Assembly: GCF_011046245.1 (NCBI RefSeq)
Contig: NZ_CP049245.1
Coordinates: 62,001-126,000, forward strand
Length of the DNA: 64,000 bases
DNA from: Allorhizobium pseudoryzae
GTDB lineage: Bacteria; Pseudomonadota; Alphaproteobacteria; Rhizobiales; Rhizobiaceae
Direction: 5' to 3'
Positions 10,518 through 18,759 of the stretch are shown one piece after another. The notes beneath the pieces were generated by a model. That model had not been told where the DNA came from. It did not search any database and saw only the letters and a program-made list of their open reading frames with translations. The stretch's first letter is position 1. Each line of letters opens with the position of its first letter. A program made the translations under genes and the position numbers.

Positions 10518-10895
10518 CTATGCCTCCGGAAGCGAATAGCGCGTGAGAACAGCGTCTTCGCCATCGAGGGTCACTTCGATGACGTCGTTGACCATATCTT
10601 GCGTGTCCGCCAAATCCTGCAGTATGAGGGCAAACAAGTCTCGTTGCAGCACAGGCAGCACCTGCGGGACGATAATCACCAGATCCGCATGCAGCTCTTC
10701 CTTGGCGTAGAGCTTCCGGAAGTCGCGGGCATTGTTCGTCACGAAGGTGAAATCCTCCTCGATGATCCGAGGCATCAGATCCCAGTCGGTTTCGCCGCTC
10801 AGTCCCAGCCAGTTCACATGGAAACAATCGTGGCCGTGCTCTTGAGCCACGGCCACGAGAGACGTGTGAAGGCATTCATCGATAAGAAACCTCAC
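10518..10895 (-). CDS. DUF5615 PIN-like toxin
   Basis: The 125-residue protein shows the DUF5615 (PIN-like, Mut7-C-related) pattern. It begins MRFLIDECLHTSLVAVAQEH, where the early Asp-Glu pair is the first acidic active-site cluster, and continues with DWDLMPRIIEEDFTFVTNNARDF, where further acidic and Asn/Asp residues sit. Such proteins are predicted RNases and are paired with DUF433 antitoxins. The GTG start overlaps the antitoxin stop in a GTGA, so the two are translationally coupled with the antitoxin first. The pair probably stabilises the plasmid. The ribonuclease activity is inferred from the fold family. Confidence 0.82.
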   Translation of the reverse strand: MRFLIDECLHTSLVAVAQEHGHDCFHVNWLGLSGETDWDLMPRIIEEDFTFVTNNARDFRKLYAKEELHADLVIIVPQVLPVLQRDLFALILQDLADTQDMVNDVIEVTLDGEDAVLTRYSLPEA

Positions 10896-11524
10896 GAGGT
10901 CGAGCCAGACGGTTTGGAGGCGTTCTCGTTGCGAAGGCTTAGGTGTTTCACGGATTTCACCTTCAGGCCCTGCTCCGACAGCTTCTTCGGACGTCCTCTG
11001 GCGGGATGGGCGGCAACCCAGATCTCGGCAAGGTCCACCATGCGCTCGGTGAGCGAAGGATAGCCCTTGACGATTTCCGCTGTACTTGCGCCTTGAGTCT
11101 TCATCGCGGCAATCGTTCGCACGGGAACACGGGTTCGCTTGAAAACCGGCTCGCCGCCCACGACGCCTTTCACGTTTTCAATCATACGTTCGGCTTCTCG
11201 AAGAGCCTCGGCCCGTGCGGCCAGTTGTTCTCGTGCCCACGCAACGTCGATAATGAGATAGTCGTCTGCCCTCACGGTTTCGGCATCGGGGTTCTGTTCG
11301 ATCGTATCGAATAGGCGTTTGCGCCGCTCGGCAGACAAGATCGATCCGACGCCGTACCAGAGCTTCAACCGAAGCAGATCCTCATCGGTGAGTGAACGAC
11401 CCCTGCTGCCAACGAGATGAGTCTCGATGATGCGCTTGTCGGTCGCACTGTGCACCGACTCCACAGTGATCTCGCTGACAGCCGCCGCCTCGGTGGGTGT
11501 GTAGGCGTGTGATGTGCTGGCCAT
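10892..11524 (-). CDS. DUF433 antitoxin (VapB45-like)
   Basis: The C-terminal part carries a DUF433 domain (GGEPVFKRTRVPVRTIAAMK, STAEIVKGYPSLTERMVDLA), the usual antitoxin partner of DUF5615 toxins, followed by a basic tail. The N-terminal ~90 residues (YTPTEAAAVSEITVESVHSA, LTDEDLLRLKLWYGVG) look like an added DNA-binding domain, as in VapB45-type antitoxins. I chose the ATG at 11524, which follows AGGAG at 7-base spacing; the ATG two codons earlier is too close. The ribosome-binding site lies in one arm of a perfect hairpin (11528-11547), a likely point of autoregulation. Confidence 0.8.
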   Translation of the reverse strand: MASTSHAYTPTEAAAVSEITVESVHSATDKRIIETHLVGSRGRSLTDEDLLRLKLWYGVGSILSAERRKRLFDTIEQNPDAETVRADDYLIIDVAWAREQLAARAEALREAERMIENVKGVVGGEPVFKRTRVPVRTIAAMKTQGASTAEIVKGYPSLTERMVDLAEIWVAAHPARGRPKKLSEQGLKVKSVKHLSLRNENASKPSGSTS

Positions 11525-11527
11525 AAT

Positions 11528-11547
11528 CATTCTCCTGGTGGAGAATG
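11528..11547 (-). promoter_or_regulatory. perfect hairpin covering the antitoxin ribosome-binding site
   Basis: An 8-base inverted repeat with a 4-base loop (arms CATTCTCC and GGAGAATG) lies just upstream of the antitoxin ATG. In the transcript, the right arm contains the AGGAG ribosome-binding site, so folding would hide it. The same dyad in DNA could be the operator for the antitoxin itself. Either use is inferred. Confidence 0.5.
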
Positions 11548-11750
11548 TGCGGCCCGCCACTCGTGTAAAGCCTTGACCCATGCTCGATCTCATGGCCGAG
11601 CTGCCCCGATCGATCCGGTCACATTGGCTTGGGACCGGGAAACGTTTCGGATCCCGAAACATAATCGATCACGAGTGTGATGTTCAGATCATCGGCATTG
11701 GGTCACCCCAAGGAAATTGCAACCCCAGTCTTCTCACCGATCACGCCGGT

Positions 11751-12005
11751 TCAGTAGTCGACGTTCCGACTCAAAATTGTCGTCTGCTTGGGATGAGTGC
11801 AGACCTGCACATAATCGGTATGGGGTTCGTAGGGATGCCTGTATTCGACACGCAGAATGCCGCAGTCGCTTGGCGAAGCCGAAACGGTGTAATGGTGATG
11901 CTTCGGGGCCGCCTGATAGCCTTCGATCATGTCTGCGGCATGAGAGGGCGCTGTCTGGCCACATAGAATGGCCATCGACATCGCGCAGAATGACAGTTTG
12001 CTCAT
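11751..12005 (-). CDS. small secreted hypothetical protein
   Basis: The product has 84 residues and starts MSKLSFCAMSMAILCGQTAP with a Sec signal peptide, probably cleaved after SHA before ADMIEGYQ. The mature part is short and rich in His, Tyr and Pro (APKHHHYTVSASPSDC, EYRHPYEPHTDYVQVCTH) with two Cys residues that could form a disulfide. A GGGAG lies six bases before the ATG at 12005; an ATG two codons earlier is too close to it. I recognise no family. It stands alone between the toxin-antitoxin pair and the duplicated IclR region. Confidence 0.65.
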   Translation of the reverse strand: MSKLSFCAMSMAILCGQTAPSHAADMIEGYQAAPKHHHYTVSASPSDCGILRVEYRHPYEPHTDYVQVCTHPKQTTILSRNVDY

Positions 12006-12166
12006 ATGCATCTCCCAGTTAACGAATATTTCCGAATTAGCGCAGCAGCATCTAGGGCGCGCTTTGCAGAAGTCGAGTATCGTCTTGGATCGAGTTCAGT
12101 ATAGTCTGCCGGGAATATTCGGCCCGGTAGCCGGCCGCCTGTCTTTGTCGGACACCATTCGTCGTT

Positions 12167-12952
12167 TCAGGTGGCGCCGAGACGGCGCGATATCGCGTGA
12201 CCTGCAGTTGTCAACTGTTCCCCAATTGCGGCAATACCTTGTGATTTCAAGTCACTGCGCAGGAAGCTGACGGCGATACCTGCGGTAATGTCTCCATCAT
12301 GATCGCGAACAGGCGCCCCTACACATACCATGCCGGCGCGTATCTGGCCGTCATCGACGGAAAAGCCGCGGCTGCGCACAAGCGCAAGTTCGCCCTTCAG
12401 CTGCTCGAGCGTCTGCACGCTGTTCGACGTCAGGCGGGTCGGCAGGCCGGCGGAAAACAGGTTATCGAGGTCGTCTTCAGGTAACTCCGAGAGCAGCACC
12501 TTTCCCGTCGCCGTAAACGCCGCTGGAAGGCGTGTCCCAATCGAAAAGGTATGACCCAGAGGTCGTTCTGAGTTGCGACACGCAATGTAGATGACATCGG
12601 GCCCTTCGCGCAGCGTCAGCGTTACCGTGTAGGCCGACCATTGCCGATTGGTGTCAAGATAGTCGTTGAAAGCCGTCCTGACGTCCATCTGCGAGAGGAA
12701 GCGTCCAGCCCAGCGCACAGACTGTGGTCCGATGCGCATCGTTCCATCTGCGCTGCGGCGGATAAGGTTCAGCTCAATCATGGCCGACAGCAGTCCATGA
12801 GCAGTACTCTTTGGAAGCGACAGACGCCGGGAAATCTCCGCGGACGAGAAGCGTTCGTCACTCGTCGCCAGGAGATTGAGAATCTCGACGGCGCGACGCA
12901 AGGCAGGCACGGCGGTGCCGCCGCTCGCAATCTTCTCAGCATCCTTATCCAT
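12167..12952 (-). CDS. IclR family transcriptional regulator, copy 1
   Basis: The start at 12952 (MDKDAEKIASGGTAVPALRR) follows a GGGAAG ribosome-binding site. Residues ~15-80 form the IclR winged helix-turn-helix (ALRRAVEILNLLATSDERFS, ISRRLSLPKSTAHGLLSAMI), and the rest is the effector-binding domain, ending in RSRGFSVDDGQIRAGMVCVG and AISRRLGAT. The length of 261 residues is normal. It is divergent from the aldehyde dehydrogenase gene and probably controls both by binding the palindrome between them. The effector is unknown; a semialdehyde or its precursor is a reasonable guess. Near its C-terminus copy 1 has Thr (GEQLTTAGH) where copy 2 has Lys. Confidence 0.9.
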   Translation of the reverse strand: MDKDAEKIASGGTAVPALRRAVEILNLLATSDERFSSAEISRRLSLPKSTAHGLLSAMIELNLIRRSADGTMRIGPQSVRWAGRFLSQMDVRTAFNDYLDTNRQWSAYTVTLTLREGPDVIYIACRNSERPLGHTFSIGTRLPAAFTATGKVLLSELPEDDLDNLFSAGLPTRLTSNSVQTLEQLKGELALVRSRGFSVDDGQIRAGMVCVGAPVRDHDGDITAGIAVSFLRSDLKSQGIAAIGEQLTTAGHAISRRLGAT

Positions 12953-12988
12953 CGTCTTCCCTTGACAAGCCGTCGAGCATAACATCTA

Positions 12989-13023
12989 GTTCAATATAAT
13001 AAATGATGTTCAATATATTGAAC
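12989..13023. promoter_or_regulatory. probable IclR operator, copy 1
   Basis: A perfect 16-bp palindrome GTTCAATATATTGAAC occupies 13008-13023, and a second copy of its half (GTTCAATATAAT) lies at 12989-13000. The sites fall in the 89-bp gap between the divergent regulator and aldehyde dehydrogenase starts, where an autoregulating IclR protein would bind. Binding is inferred. Confidence 0.65.
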
Positions 13024-13041
13024 TTTCGGTATGGAGGCAAG

Positions 13042-14496
13042 ATGCTACGGCTCAAAAACAGGAATTTATTACGCAACCTATGTCTCATCGACGGTGAATG
13101 GGTGGGCGCATCAAGCGGTCGCACGATGATGGTCACGGATCCGGCTGACGCGACGGGTTTGACATCCGTCTCCTGCCTCGACCCTCAAGAGATCGAAGTT
13201 GCCGTTGCCGCCGCGAGGCGGGCGTTTGAAGCGTGGAGCAGATTGGCGGCGAAGGAGCGCTCTCAGATCTTGCGTCGTTGGTTTGATCTTGTGCTCGTCA
13301 ATGCTGACGATCTCGCTGCAATCATCACGGCCGAACAGGGAAAACCCTTGGCGGAAGCCCGCGCTGAAGTCGTGTATGCAGCGTCATTTCTGGAATGGTT
13401 CGCAGAAGAGGGAAAACGGATTTACGGAGATACCATCCCTGCTCCAACCGCTGACAAACGTCTGATCGTTCTCAAGCAGCCGATTGGAGTGTGCGCAGCG
13501 ATCACCCCATGGAATTTCCCAGCCGCGATGATCACGCGAAAGGTGGCCCCAGCGCTTGCTGCCGGTTGCCCGATGATTGTCAAGCCCGCTGAGCAAACGC
13601 CACTTACAGCCCTGGCGCTTGGATATCTGGCAGATCAGGCGGGTGTTCCCGCTGGCGTTCTCCAGATTGTAACCGGCGATGCAAGGCAGATCGGTGGGAT
13701 CCTCACCTCAAGCGAGGTCATTCGCAAACTATCTTTCACCGGGTCCACGCAGGTCGGTCGCATTTTGATGTCTCAGTCGGCACCAACCATCAAGAAGCTC
13801 TCGCTGGAGCTGGGCGGAAACGCCCCTTTCATCGTATTTGATGACGCGGATCTGGACGCCGCAGTCGAGGGTGCAATTGCCTCAAAGTACCGCAACGCCG
13901 GTCAAACATGCGTCTGCTCCAACCGTCTTTATGTCCAGTCGGGCGTCTACATGACCTTCGCCCGAAAACTCGCCGACCGCGTGCGCCAGCTCCACGTTGG
14001 GCGTGGGTATGATGAAGGGATCTTGATCGGACCGTTGATCGATATGGATGCGGTCGCCAAGGTCGAGGCCCATTTGGCTGACGCTGTATCCAAAGGTGGC
14101 AAAGTCATCGTTGGCGGACAACGCCACGCTCTCGGTGGTGCGTTTTTCGAGCCGACAGTTCTCATCAATGCAAATCGGGACATGTTGCTGGCTCGCGAGG
14201 AAACCTTTGGCCCTGTCGCGCCTCTTTTTCGTTTCGAAACCGAGCAAGAGGCCATCACAATGGCAAACGACACCGAATTCGGATTGGCCGCCTATTTTTA
14301 CACGGAAAACGCTCGCCGCACCTGGCGGGTCGCCGAAGCATTGGAGTACGGTATGGTGGGCCATAACACCGGACTTATTTCGAACGAGGTTGCTCCTTTC
14401 GGAGGGGTGAAGCAGTCCGGTCTTGGACGAGAGGGCTCGCGTTATGGCATCGAAGAATATCTTGAACTGAAGTACATCTGCTCGACCGTGTCGTGA
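13042..14496 (+). CDS. gabD: NAD(P)-dependent succinate-semialdehyde dehydrogenase-like protein, copy 1
   Basis: This class-I aldehyde dehydrogenase is closest to GabD-type succinate-semialdehyde dehydrogenases, which oxidise semialdehydes to acids in the cytoplasm. Visible motifs are GVCAAITPWNFPAAMI (cofactor loop), IRKLSFTGSTQVGR, KLSLELGGNAPFIVFDDAD with the catalytic Glu, NAGQTCVCSNR with the catalytic Cys, EETFGPVAPLF, and KQSGLGREGSRYGIEEYLE. The start at 13042 (MLRLKNRN) has a GGAGG four bases upstream; the frame also reaches back to 13003. The last codons (STVS) differ from copy 2 (SAIQ), because the repeat ends inside the gene. The exact substrate is not settled by sequence. Confidence 0.88.
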   Translation: MLRLKNRNLLRNLCLIDGEWVGASSGRTMMVTDPADATGLTSVSCLDPQEIEVAVAAARRAFEAWSRLAAKERSQILRRWFDLVLVNADDLAAIITAEQGKPLAEARAEVVYAASFLEWFAEEGKRIYGDTIPAPTADKRLIVLKQPIGVCAAITPWNFPAAMITRKVAPALAAGCPMIVKPAEQTPLTALALGYLADQAGVPAGVLQIVTGDARQIGGILTSSEVIRKLSFTGSTQVGRILMSQSAPTIKKLSLELGGNAPFIVFDDADLDAAVEGAIASKYRNAGQTCVCSNRLYVQSGVYMTFARKLADRVRQLHVGRGYDEGILIGPLIDMDAVAKVEAHLADAVSKGGKVIVGGQRHALGGAFFEPTVLINANRDMLLAREETFGPVAPLFRFETEQEAITMANDTEFGLAAYFYTENARRTWRVAEALEYGMVGHNTGLISNEVAPFGGVKQSGLGREGSRYGIEEYLELKYICSTVS

Positions 14497-14963
14497 TTGG
14501 TTGTCGCGCAGTGACCAGCGTGCGGTTCTCGGTCAGCCTGACCGAGGGGCGATGGCCGCGGCAGATGAACAATAGGACGTGACGACGGCCACCTGACCGA
14601 ACAATGACTTGAAGACAGTTTGTCAGAACCGCTGCAGCCTGATGGATGACGTTGATGATGCTTTTGACGTCGCACGCAGTGTCGGACCATCGCCGCCGCT
14701 GGTCGAAGCTGTCTCTCCGACTGGTTCGTCGGCAAACCTGGTGTCTCGAAAGCAGGAGGACGACTGCTGCTGTTCGCCGAAATAGTGAAGTCGTGTCCGT
14801 CACCTTCAGGCGGCGGCAACGTAGGAACAGTCTTGGTGTGAAGACGGGTATCTGGAGGCCGCGCGTGCATTAACCATGCTCGCTAAGGTTACGCATGTGT
14901 AACTATTGCGTGAAAATCAAATGAATGCCAAGTACGCATACCTTCGCAGGTTTGGGGAAAACG
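14497..14963. other. 467-bp stretch without a recognised gene; near-palindrome
   Basis: No frame here looks protein-like; the short frames on both strands are rich in Arg/Ser/Pro with no motif. A 16-bp near-palindrome GTTACGCATGTGTAAC (one mismatched pair) lies at 14888-14903, about 60 bases before the small gene at 14964, and could be a regulator site. The sequence next to the aldehyde dehydrogenase end differs from that after copy 2. Confidence 0.4.
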
Positions 14964-15104
14964 ATGGCAGAACAGATTCCGCAGCATATATTCGAACGGC
15001 TGGAACGTGAGTGGCGTCTGATGGATCCAGATCGACTCCCCAAGCCGCCCGCTCCCACTGACGACGTACCACAAAAGCGCCTCAAGATTGGGCGGTACGA
15101 CTAG
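14964..15104 (+). CDS. small hypothetical protein of 46 aa (candidate)
   Basis: ATG at 14964 to TAG at 15102-15104 encodes a charged 46-residue peptide beginning MAEQIPQHIFERLEREWRLM, followed by a Pro-rich linker (DRLPKPPAPTDD) and a basic end (KRLKIGRYD). The composition is protein-like: an amphipathic helix and then a disordered tail. The ribosome-binding site is weak (GGGG). A near-palindrome lies 60 bases upstream. No family is recognised, and it is too short for firm support. Confidence 0.35.
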   Translation: MAEQIPQHIFERLEREWRLMDPDRLPKPPAPTDDVPQKRLKIGRYD

Positions 15105-15711
15105 TCGGACTTGCCAACCCCCGTCCCTGACAATAAGAATTTTGTGCGCCAAGCATCATTCGGTCTGCGCTTGGTCGGTCACATAGACCAAAATGCACGG
15201 ATACTCTATTCACCACGTGCCAGGTGTGGCGGGCACCGGATTGGTCAATCAAACAGCGCAGAGCTCTTTTCGTCTCAACGGGTTATAGTTCTTCTTTAAA
15301 CCCGCTTGTTGGGCCATAATCATTATGTGGGAAAACTCAGCTAGGCCTTGATGATCGGTCAAACGCACCAGTCCTAGTCTTTTTTTGTGCCTGTGGTTGA
15401 TGACACTTGTCTCGGACTGGACCGTTCACGCCTGTCGCGCTTCGTCAGCGACGGGTTCGTCCTCGCCGGCGCACTCCCGCCAAGCAAGCGCGCGGCAGGA
15501 TTTGACAGATGCTGCCCTTATGCGCGTTGCCCTCCCGCGGTCGAGCCTCACCATCCCTCTTTCAATACGGCGTGCATGTCCCTATCGCCTCGGCTCGGCT
15601 TTTTCTGTTACCCTCGTCATCAACCAATCAAGTTTCGAACAATGCCGCTTCAGCATTGTGCTGGTCGCTTCTTCCGCCAATCCAATAAAGCAAACGATTT
15701 TATGTACCGCG
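15105..15711. other. 607-bp stretch without a recognised gene
   Basis: A reading frame runs through the right part of this stretch into the hypothetical gene at 15712, but its residues here (Ser/Arg/Cys-rich, no pattern) look non-coding. I see no RNA gene, strong terminator or repeat. Confidence 0.4.
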
Positions 15712-16539
15712 ATGGTGGCTACGGGTAAAACAATCGAAAAGATGCCTCAGGCGCCGCACGGCGCGAGACGAGCATTGTATGTGTCTCTTTGGTTGGTGGT
15801 CGCGATAAGCCTGATCATGGTCCCGGTTTTGGTTGCAAAAAATGCCGAAGTCGTGCGACGACTCTTGGGGAAACCGCAGGCAAGCAGCACGACAGCTGCC
15901 AGAGACCCGCATGCTCCGGATCACACCGCGAATGTTGGAGGTAACCCACTTGCAAGGATTATCCTCCAGCGTCCCATCCCTAGATCTGTTATGGTGTCAG
16001 GTGCCGATACTGCCACACGCTGCAATCGTTTGGCCTATCCCGGACAAGAGCAACCTGAGCTTCGAAAGACTGAGCAAGGCGGTCAATGCAGCGTACTGCT
16101 GTTTGACGAGAAAGATCCCGGCACAACGATCTTCCTGCAGATCCGGACTGACAAAAGCGGGTACGTCCGATTTTTCAGGATCAAGTTTAGCGGCGAAGCT
16201 GAACCCAACGGATCATCCTACCGTAAAGGCATCGAATATCTCAGGGTTTTCGGGGGGCTTGGTGAGGATGTGCTTTCCCACCTCGATGAGATGGTGGCCC
16301 AATCTCAATGGGGTGCTCGACATCAGGAAACATTTGGCCTGTTCAATCTGTCGGTTTCTCCTGAGATATCAGACAAGCGCCGGATCAACTTGATCGGTAT
16401 GGCGACCGACAAACCACCCCACGACCCAGCCGCCTTCAAGACGGTGGCGCGCACCAACGGCAAATATCGGTTGCAGATCGACCTGCCCCAGTTGAAAAAA
16501 CAAGCCCGGCATATCAACAACACCTTCGACGATGGTTGA
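15712..16539 (+). CDS. hypothetical membrane-anchored protein
   Basis: From the ATG at 15712 (MVATGKTIEKMPQAPHGARR) the protein has 275 residues. A basic N-terminus is followed by one membrane helix (ALYVSLWLVVAISLIMVPVLV), then a probably periplasmic domain with two Cys residues (ATRCNRLAY, GGQCSVLLF) about 33 residues apart. Later parts (RKGIEYLRVFGGLGEDVLSH, FGLFNLSVSPEISDKRRINL) look folded. I recognise no named domain with confidence. An ATG at 15742 is an alternative start; neither has a strong ribosome-binding site. It lies upstream of other cell-envelope genes read in the same direction. Confidence 0.65.
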   Translation: MVATGKTIEKMPQAPHGARRALYVSLWLVVAISLIMVPVLVAKNAEVVRRLLGKPQASSTTAARDPHAPDHTANVGGNPLARIILQRPIPRSVMVSGADTATRCNRLAYPGQEQPELRKTEQGGQCSVLLFDEKDPGTTIFLQIRTDKSGYVRFFRIKFSGEAEPNGSSYRKGIEYLRVFGGLGEDVLSHLDEMVAQSQWGARHQETFGLFNLSVSPEISDKRRINLIGMATDKPPHDPAAFKTVARTNGKYRLQIDLPQLKKQARHINNTFDDG

Positions 16540-16825
16540 TGGTGGCGCGCAGGTTCTCAGTGTAGGGGCGGCGCGCTCCTGTTTGTGTTGCTTGGTTGTG
16601 TGACAGTCTGCCCGCTGATCTCCTAGTCAGAAGCGTTGCCAACGACTGCGGTTGTCATGAAGCACCTTGGCGTCGAAGAATTCGTAACGATGCGACCGCC
16701 TCATCATCGTAGGCTCACCATCGTCGCAAGCTACCCCCTCGAACAATTGCCCAAACCGAAAAATGCTGCATTGCAAAACAATCATGTGGATGCTACCTCA
16801 ATGCGGAATTGTTCACTGTGGCACC

Positions 16826-17773
16826 ATGCAAGCAACTGTTTCTTGTGCACTTCGCTCGCTTTTGACGGTTTTGATCGCCGTCGCTGGTTTCCGATTTATT
16901 GCGACGCCGTGGATTTTATCGTTTTTCTATAGTTTTCAGTTTCACATCGCCGTTTTGATTATTGCCGGCAGTCTAGTCGCCGTCTGGCTTGAACGAGGAC
17001 TGGTGCCTATCTTCCAGCTTTCAATCGGTCTTGTGCTTCTGGTCCACGTGCTCGTCACAGAAAAAAGTGTCGCCCATCCGACCGATACCAACGGTCAGGC
17101 GAGGGAAACGATCACACTTCTCTCCTTCAACGTCCTCGCCAGCAACGCCGCCGGCGCCGAGGAGATCATTGACGAAATCAGACGCTCAGGTGCCGATGTC
17201 GTCTATCTGCTCGAAAGCGTTGCGCTGAAAGACAGACTTGCCGAACTGGACGGAATATTTCCCTATCGCCTTGGGTGCGGCATCCGGACACGCACTTGCG
17301 ATCTGGTTGTACTGTCGCGGTTTCCGGTTCAGGATCCGACCTATGCAAGCCTCTCGGATCTGCGCCAGGACCGCTACGTCGAGTTTTCTGCCGACGTCGC
17401 GGGTAAGGCAGTCGTGTTTGCGGCAGTGCACCTGTCCAAGCCGTATTTCGATGATTATCACACCGAAGAGCTTGAGCAGGTCGCGCACAGGCTGGCGACG
17501 AAGAAGGCGGAAGTCGTCCTCGGCGGAGATTTCAATTCGGGGACAGTGGCGCCGGACATGATCTCGTTTCTGCAGACAACGGGTCTTCGAAAAGCGCCAC
17601 ACGAACCAGCCACCTGGCCTGTGGAACTTGGCCCCGCGGGGATTGCAATTGATCACATTTACACGTCGGCAGCGCTGCCGATACAGTCAGTCAGGAGCGT
17701 TACCAATTATGGCTCCAACCATTTCGGTCTTCTTGCCAGGATTGGTGTGCGACTACCGAAATCGGGATCGTAA
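16826..17773 (+). CDS. endonuclease/exonuclease/phosphatase family membrane protein
   Basis: The C-terminal ~220 residues form an EEP (DNase I-like) domain: ITLLSFNVLASNAAGAEEII, DVVYLLESVA with the metal-binding Glu, VVLGGDFNSGTV with the Asp-x-Asn motif, and IAIDHIYTSAAL ... SNHFGLLARI with the final Asp-His and catalytic His. The N-terminus has two to three membrane helices, so the domain probably lies outside the cytoplasm. Members act on nucleic acids, phospholipids or sugar phosphates; the substrate cannot be told. Homologues are common near rhizobial exopolysaccharide genes. The start is uncertain: ATG at 16826 or at 16763 in the same frame. Confidence 0.82.
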   Translation: MQATVSCALRSLLTVLIAVAGFRFIATPWILSFFYSFQFHIAVLIIAGSLVAVWLERGLVPIFQLSIGLVLLVHVLVTEKSVAHPTDTNGQARETITLLSFNVLASNAAGAEEIIDEIRRSGADVVYLLESVALKDRLAELDGIFPYRLGCGIRTRTCDLVVLSRFPVQDPTYASLSDLRQDRYVEFSADVAGKAVVFAAVHLSKPYFDDYHTEELEQVAHRLATKKAEVVLGGDFNSGTVAPDMISFLQTTGLRKAPHEPATWPVELGPAGIAIDHIYTSAALPIQSVRSVTNYGSNHFGLLARIGVRLPKSGS

Positions 17774-17806
17774 ACGAAGGCCGCTGCTGACGAGAGGCGC
17801 TGCACG

Positions 17807-18184
17807 ATGTACGGTCGCATAAAGCAGGTTGTGCTCGATCTCACGGGCCTGGGGCCGGATATCCTTCATATCCTGTTCGGAGTTGCGCTATTTGCGAGTG
17901 CATATGGTCTGATCAGGCGTAAATGGCTGGCCTTTTTTGCCGTCGCCGCGATCCAGTTTTTAAACGAGGCGCTCGACATCGTTGATGACGTGCTCGTCGG
18001 GCTTCCCTTGAACCTCATCGATGTCATCAGCGATTGCCTGAACACCCTCTTCGTCCCCGCGATTGTTTGTCTGACGATCTCCTTATGGACGTGGATGGTT
18101 GAAATGAAGAGCCGAAGGTCCGCATCACGAAGCGACGGCGTCGTTACGCCTGGAATTGCGGCCGCCAAGACCACCGCAGAATGA
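17807..18184 (+). CDS. small multi-pass membrane protein of unknown function
   Basis: The 125-residue protein (MYGRIKQVVLDLTGLGPDIL) has about three hydrophobic segments (ILHILFGVALFASAYGLI, WLAFFAVAAIQFLNEAL, TLFVPAIVCLTISLWTWM) and a basic, Ala-rich C-terminal tail. An Asn-Glu and Asp-rich loop (NEALDIVDDVLVG) between segments is notable for a membrane protein. It lies 33 bases after the EEP gene and reads the same way, so the two may be co-transcribed. Function unknown. Confidence 0.6.
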   Translation: MYGRIKQVVLDLTGLGPDILHILFGVALFASAYGLIRRKWLAFFAVAAIQFLNEALDIVDDVLVGLPLNLIDVISDCLNTLFVPAIVCLTISLWTWMVEMKSRRSASRSDGVVTPGIAAAKTTAE

Positions 18185-18230
18185 TCAGCACAGCTAACGG
18201 CCCTCGACCGGATTGAAGGTAATTGCCACC

Positions 18231-18737
18231 ATGCCAAGTCTCAAAGAACTCACTGTGGCGCTCGGTCTCCTGGCAAGCGAAGATGACCCGGCATTGAATG
18301 CTGATGGCTGGCAGAATTATGTCTGGCGTGTGCGCCCAGCAGATCAGTGCCTGTCCTATCAAGGATCTTTCTGCAAGCTGGTTGTCGACCGCTGGGACTG
18401 GAAGCGCCCACAACGATACGAATTTTCCTTCTCGGCTGATGGGCCAACAAACACGATTACATCAAGGGTCAAGCTGGAGAACCAGGACCCTGCGGACACG
18501 GATCAGGTTTGCCTTGTGGCAAGCTTTCTAGACAAATCGGGAAACGAAATTGGCATCCTGTTTGTAAACTGGCGATCGATCGCCGGACGCACCTACACCA
18601 GAGATGCGCCGATCAAGCCGCTCGCTCCAGTGAGCGAGATCGCAACGGTTGCGGTCGGCACCAAACAATGCGAGGTAAAATCTGTCTCGGATGCCGAGAA
18701 CTTTTATCGTATTCGCTACCGCCTTGGCCAGAGATAG
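18231..18737 (+). CDS. hypothetical protein
   Basis: From the ATG at 18231 (MPSLKELTVALGLLASEDDP), preceded by GAAGG, the product has 168 residues and no signal peptide or membrane segment. A TTG six codons earlier is also possible. The sequence is rich in beta-type residues with paired Cys (ADQCLSYQGSFCKLVVD) and Trp (DGWQNYVWRV, DRWDWKRPQRYEF), suggesting a compact beta domain. It follows the small membrane protein by 46 bases. I recognise no family. Confidence 0.55.
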   Translation: MPSLKELTVALGLLASEDDPALNADGWQNYVWRVRPADQCLSYQGSFCKLVVDRWDWKRPQRYEFSFSADGPTNTITSRVKLENQDPADTDQVCLVASFLDKSGNEIGILFVNWRSIAGRTYTRDAPIKPLAPVSEIATVAVGTKQCEVKSVSDAENFYRIRYRLGQR

Positions 18738-18759
18738 TCCGAAGACCGATCGGTCTCGT

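Larger units (their letters stand above)
12052..14468. repeat. 2.4-kb duplicated segment, copy 1 (IclR-aldehyde dehydrogenase)
   Basis: Direct repeat of 61022-63441. Identity starts at CTAGGGCGC, runs for about 64 bases, breaks into a ~60-base divergent patch (about 12116-12176) that includes a net 3-base difference, and then is nearly perfect through both genes until 14468. The offset is 48970 before the patch and 48973 after it. The two IclR proteins differ at one residue; the aldehyde dehydrogenases differ only in their last few codons. Confidence 0.95.
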
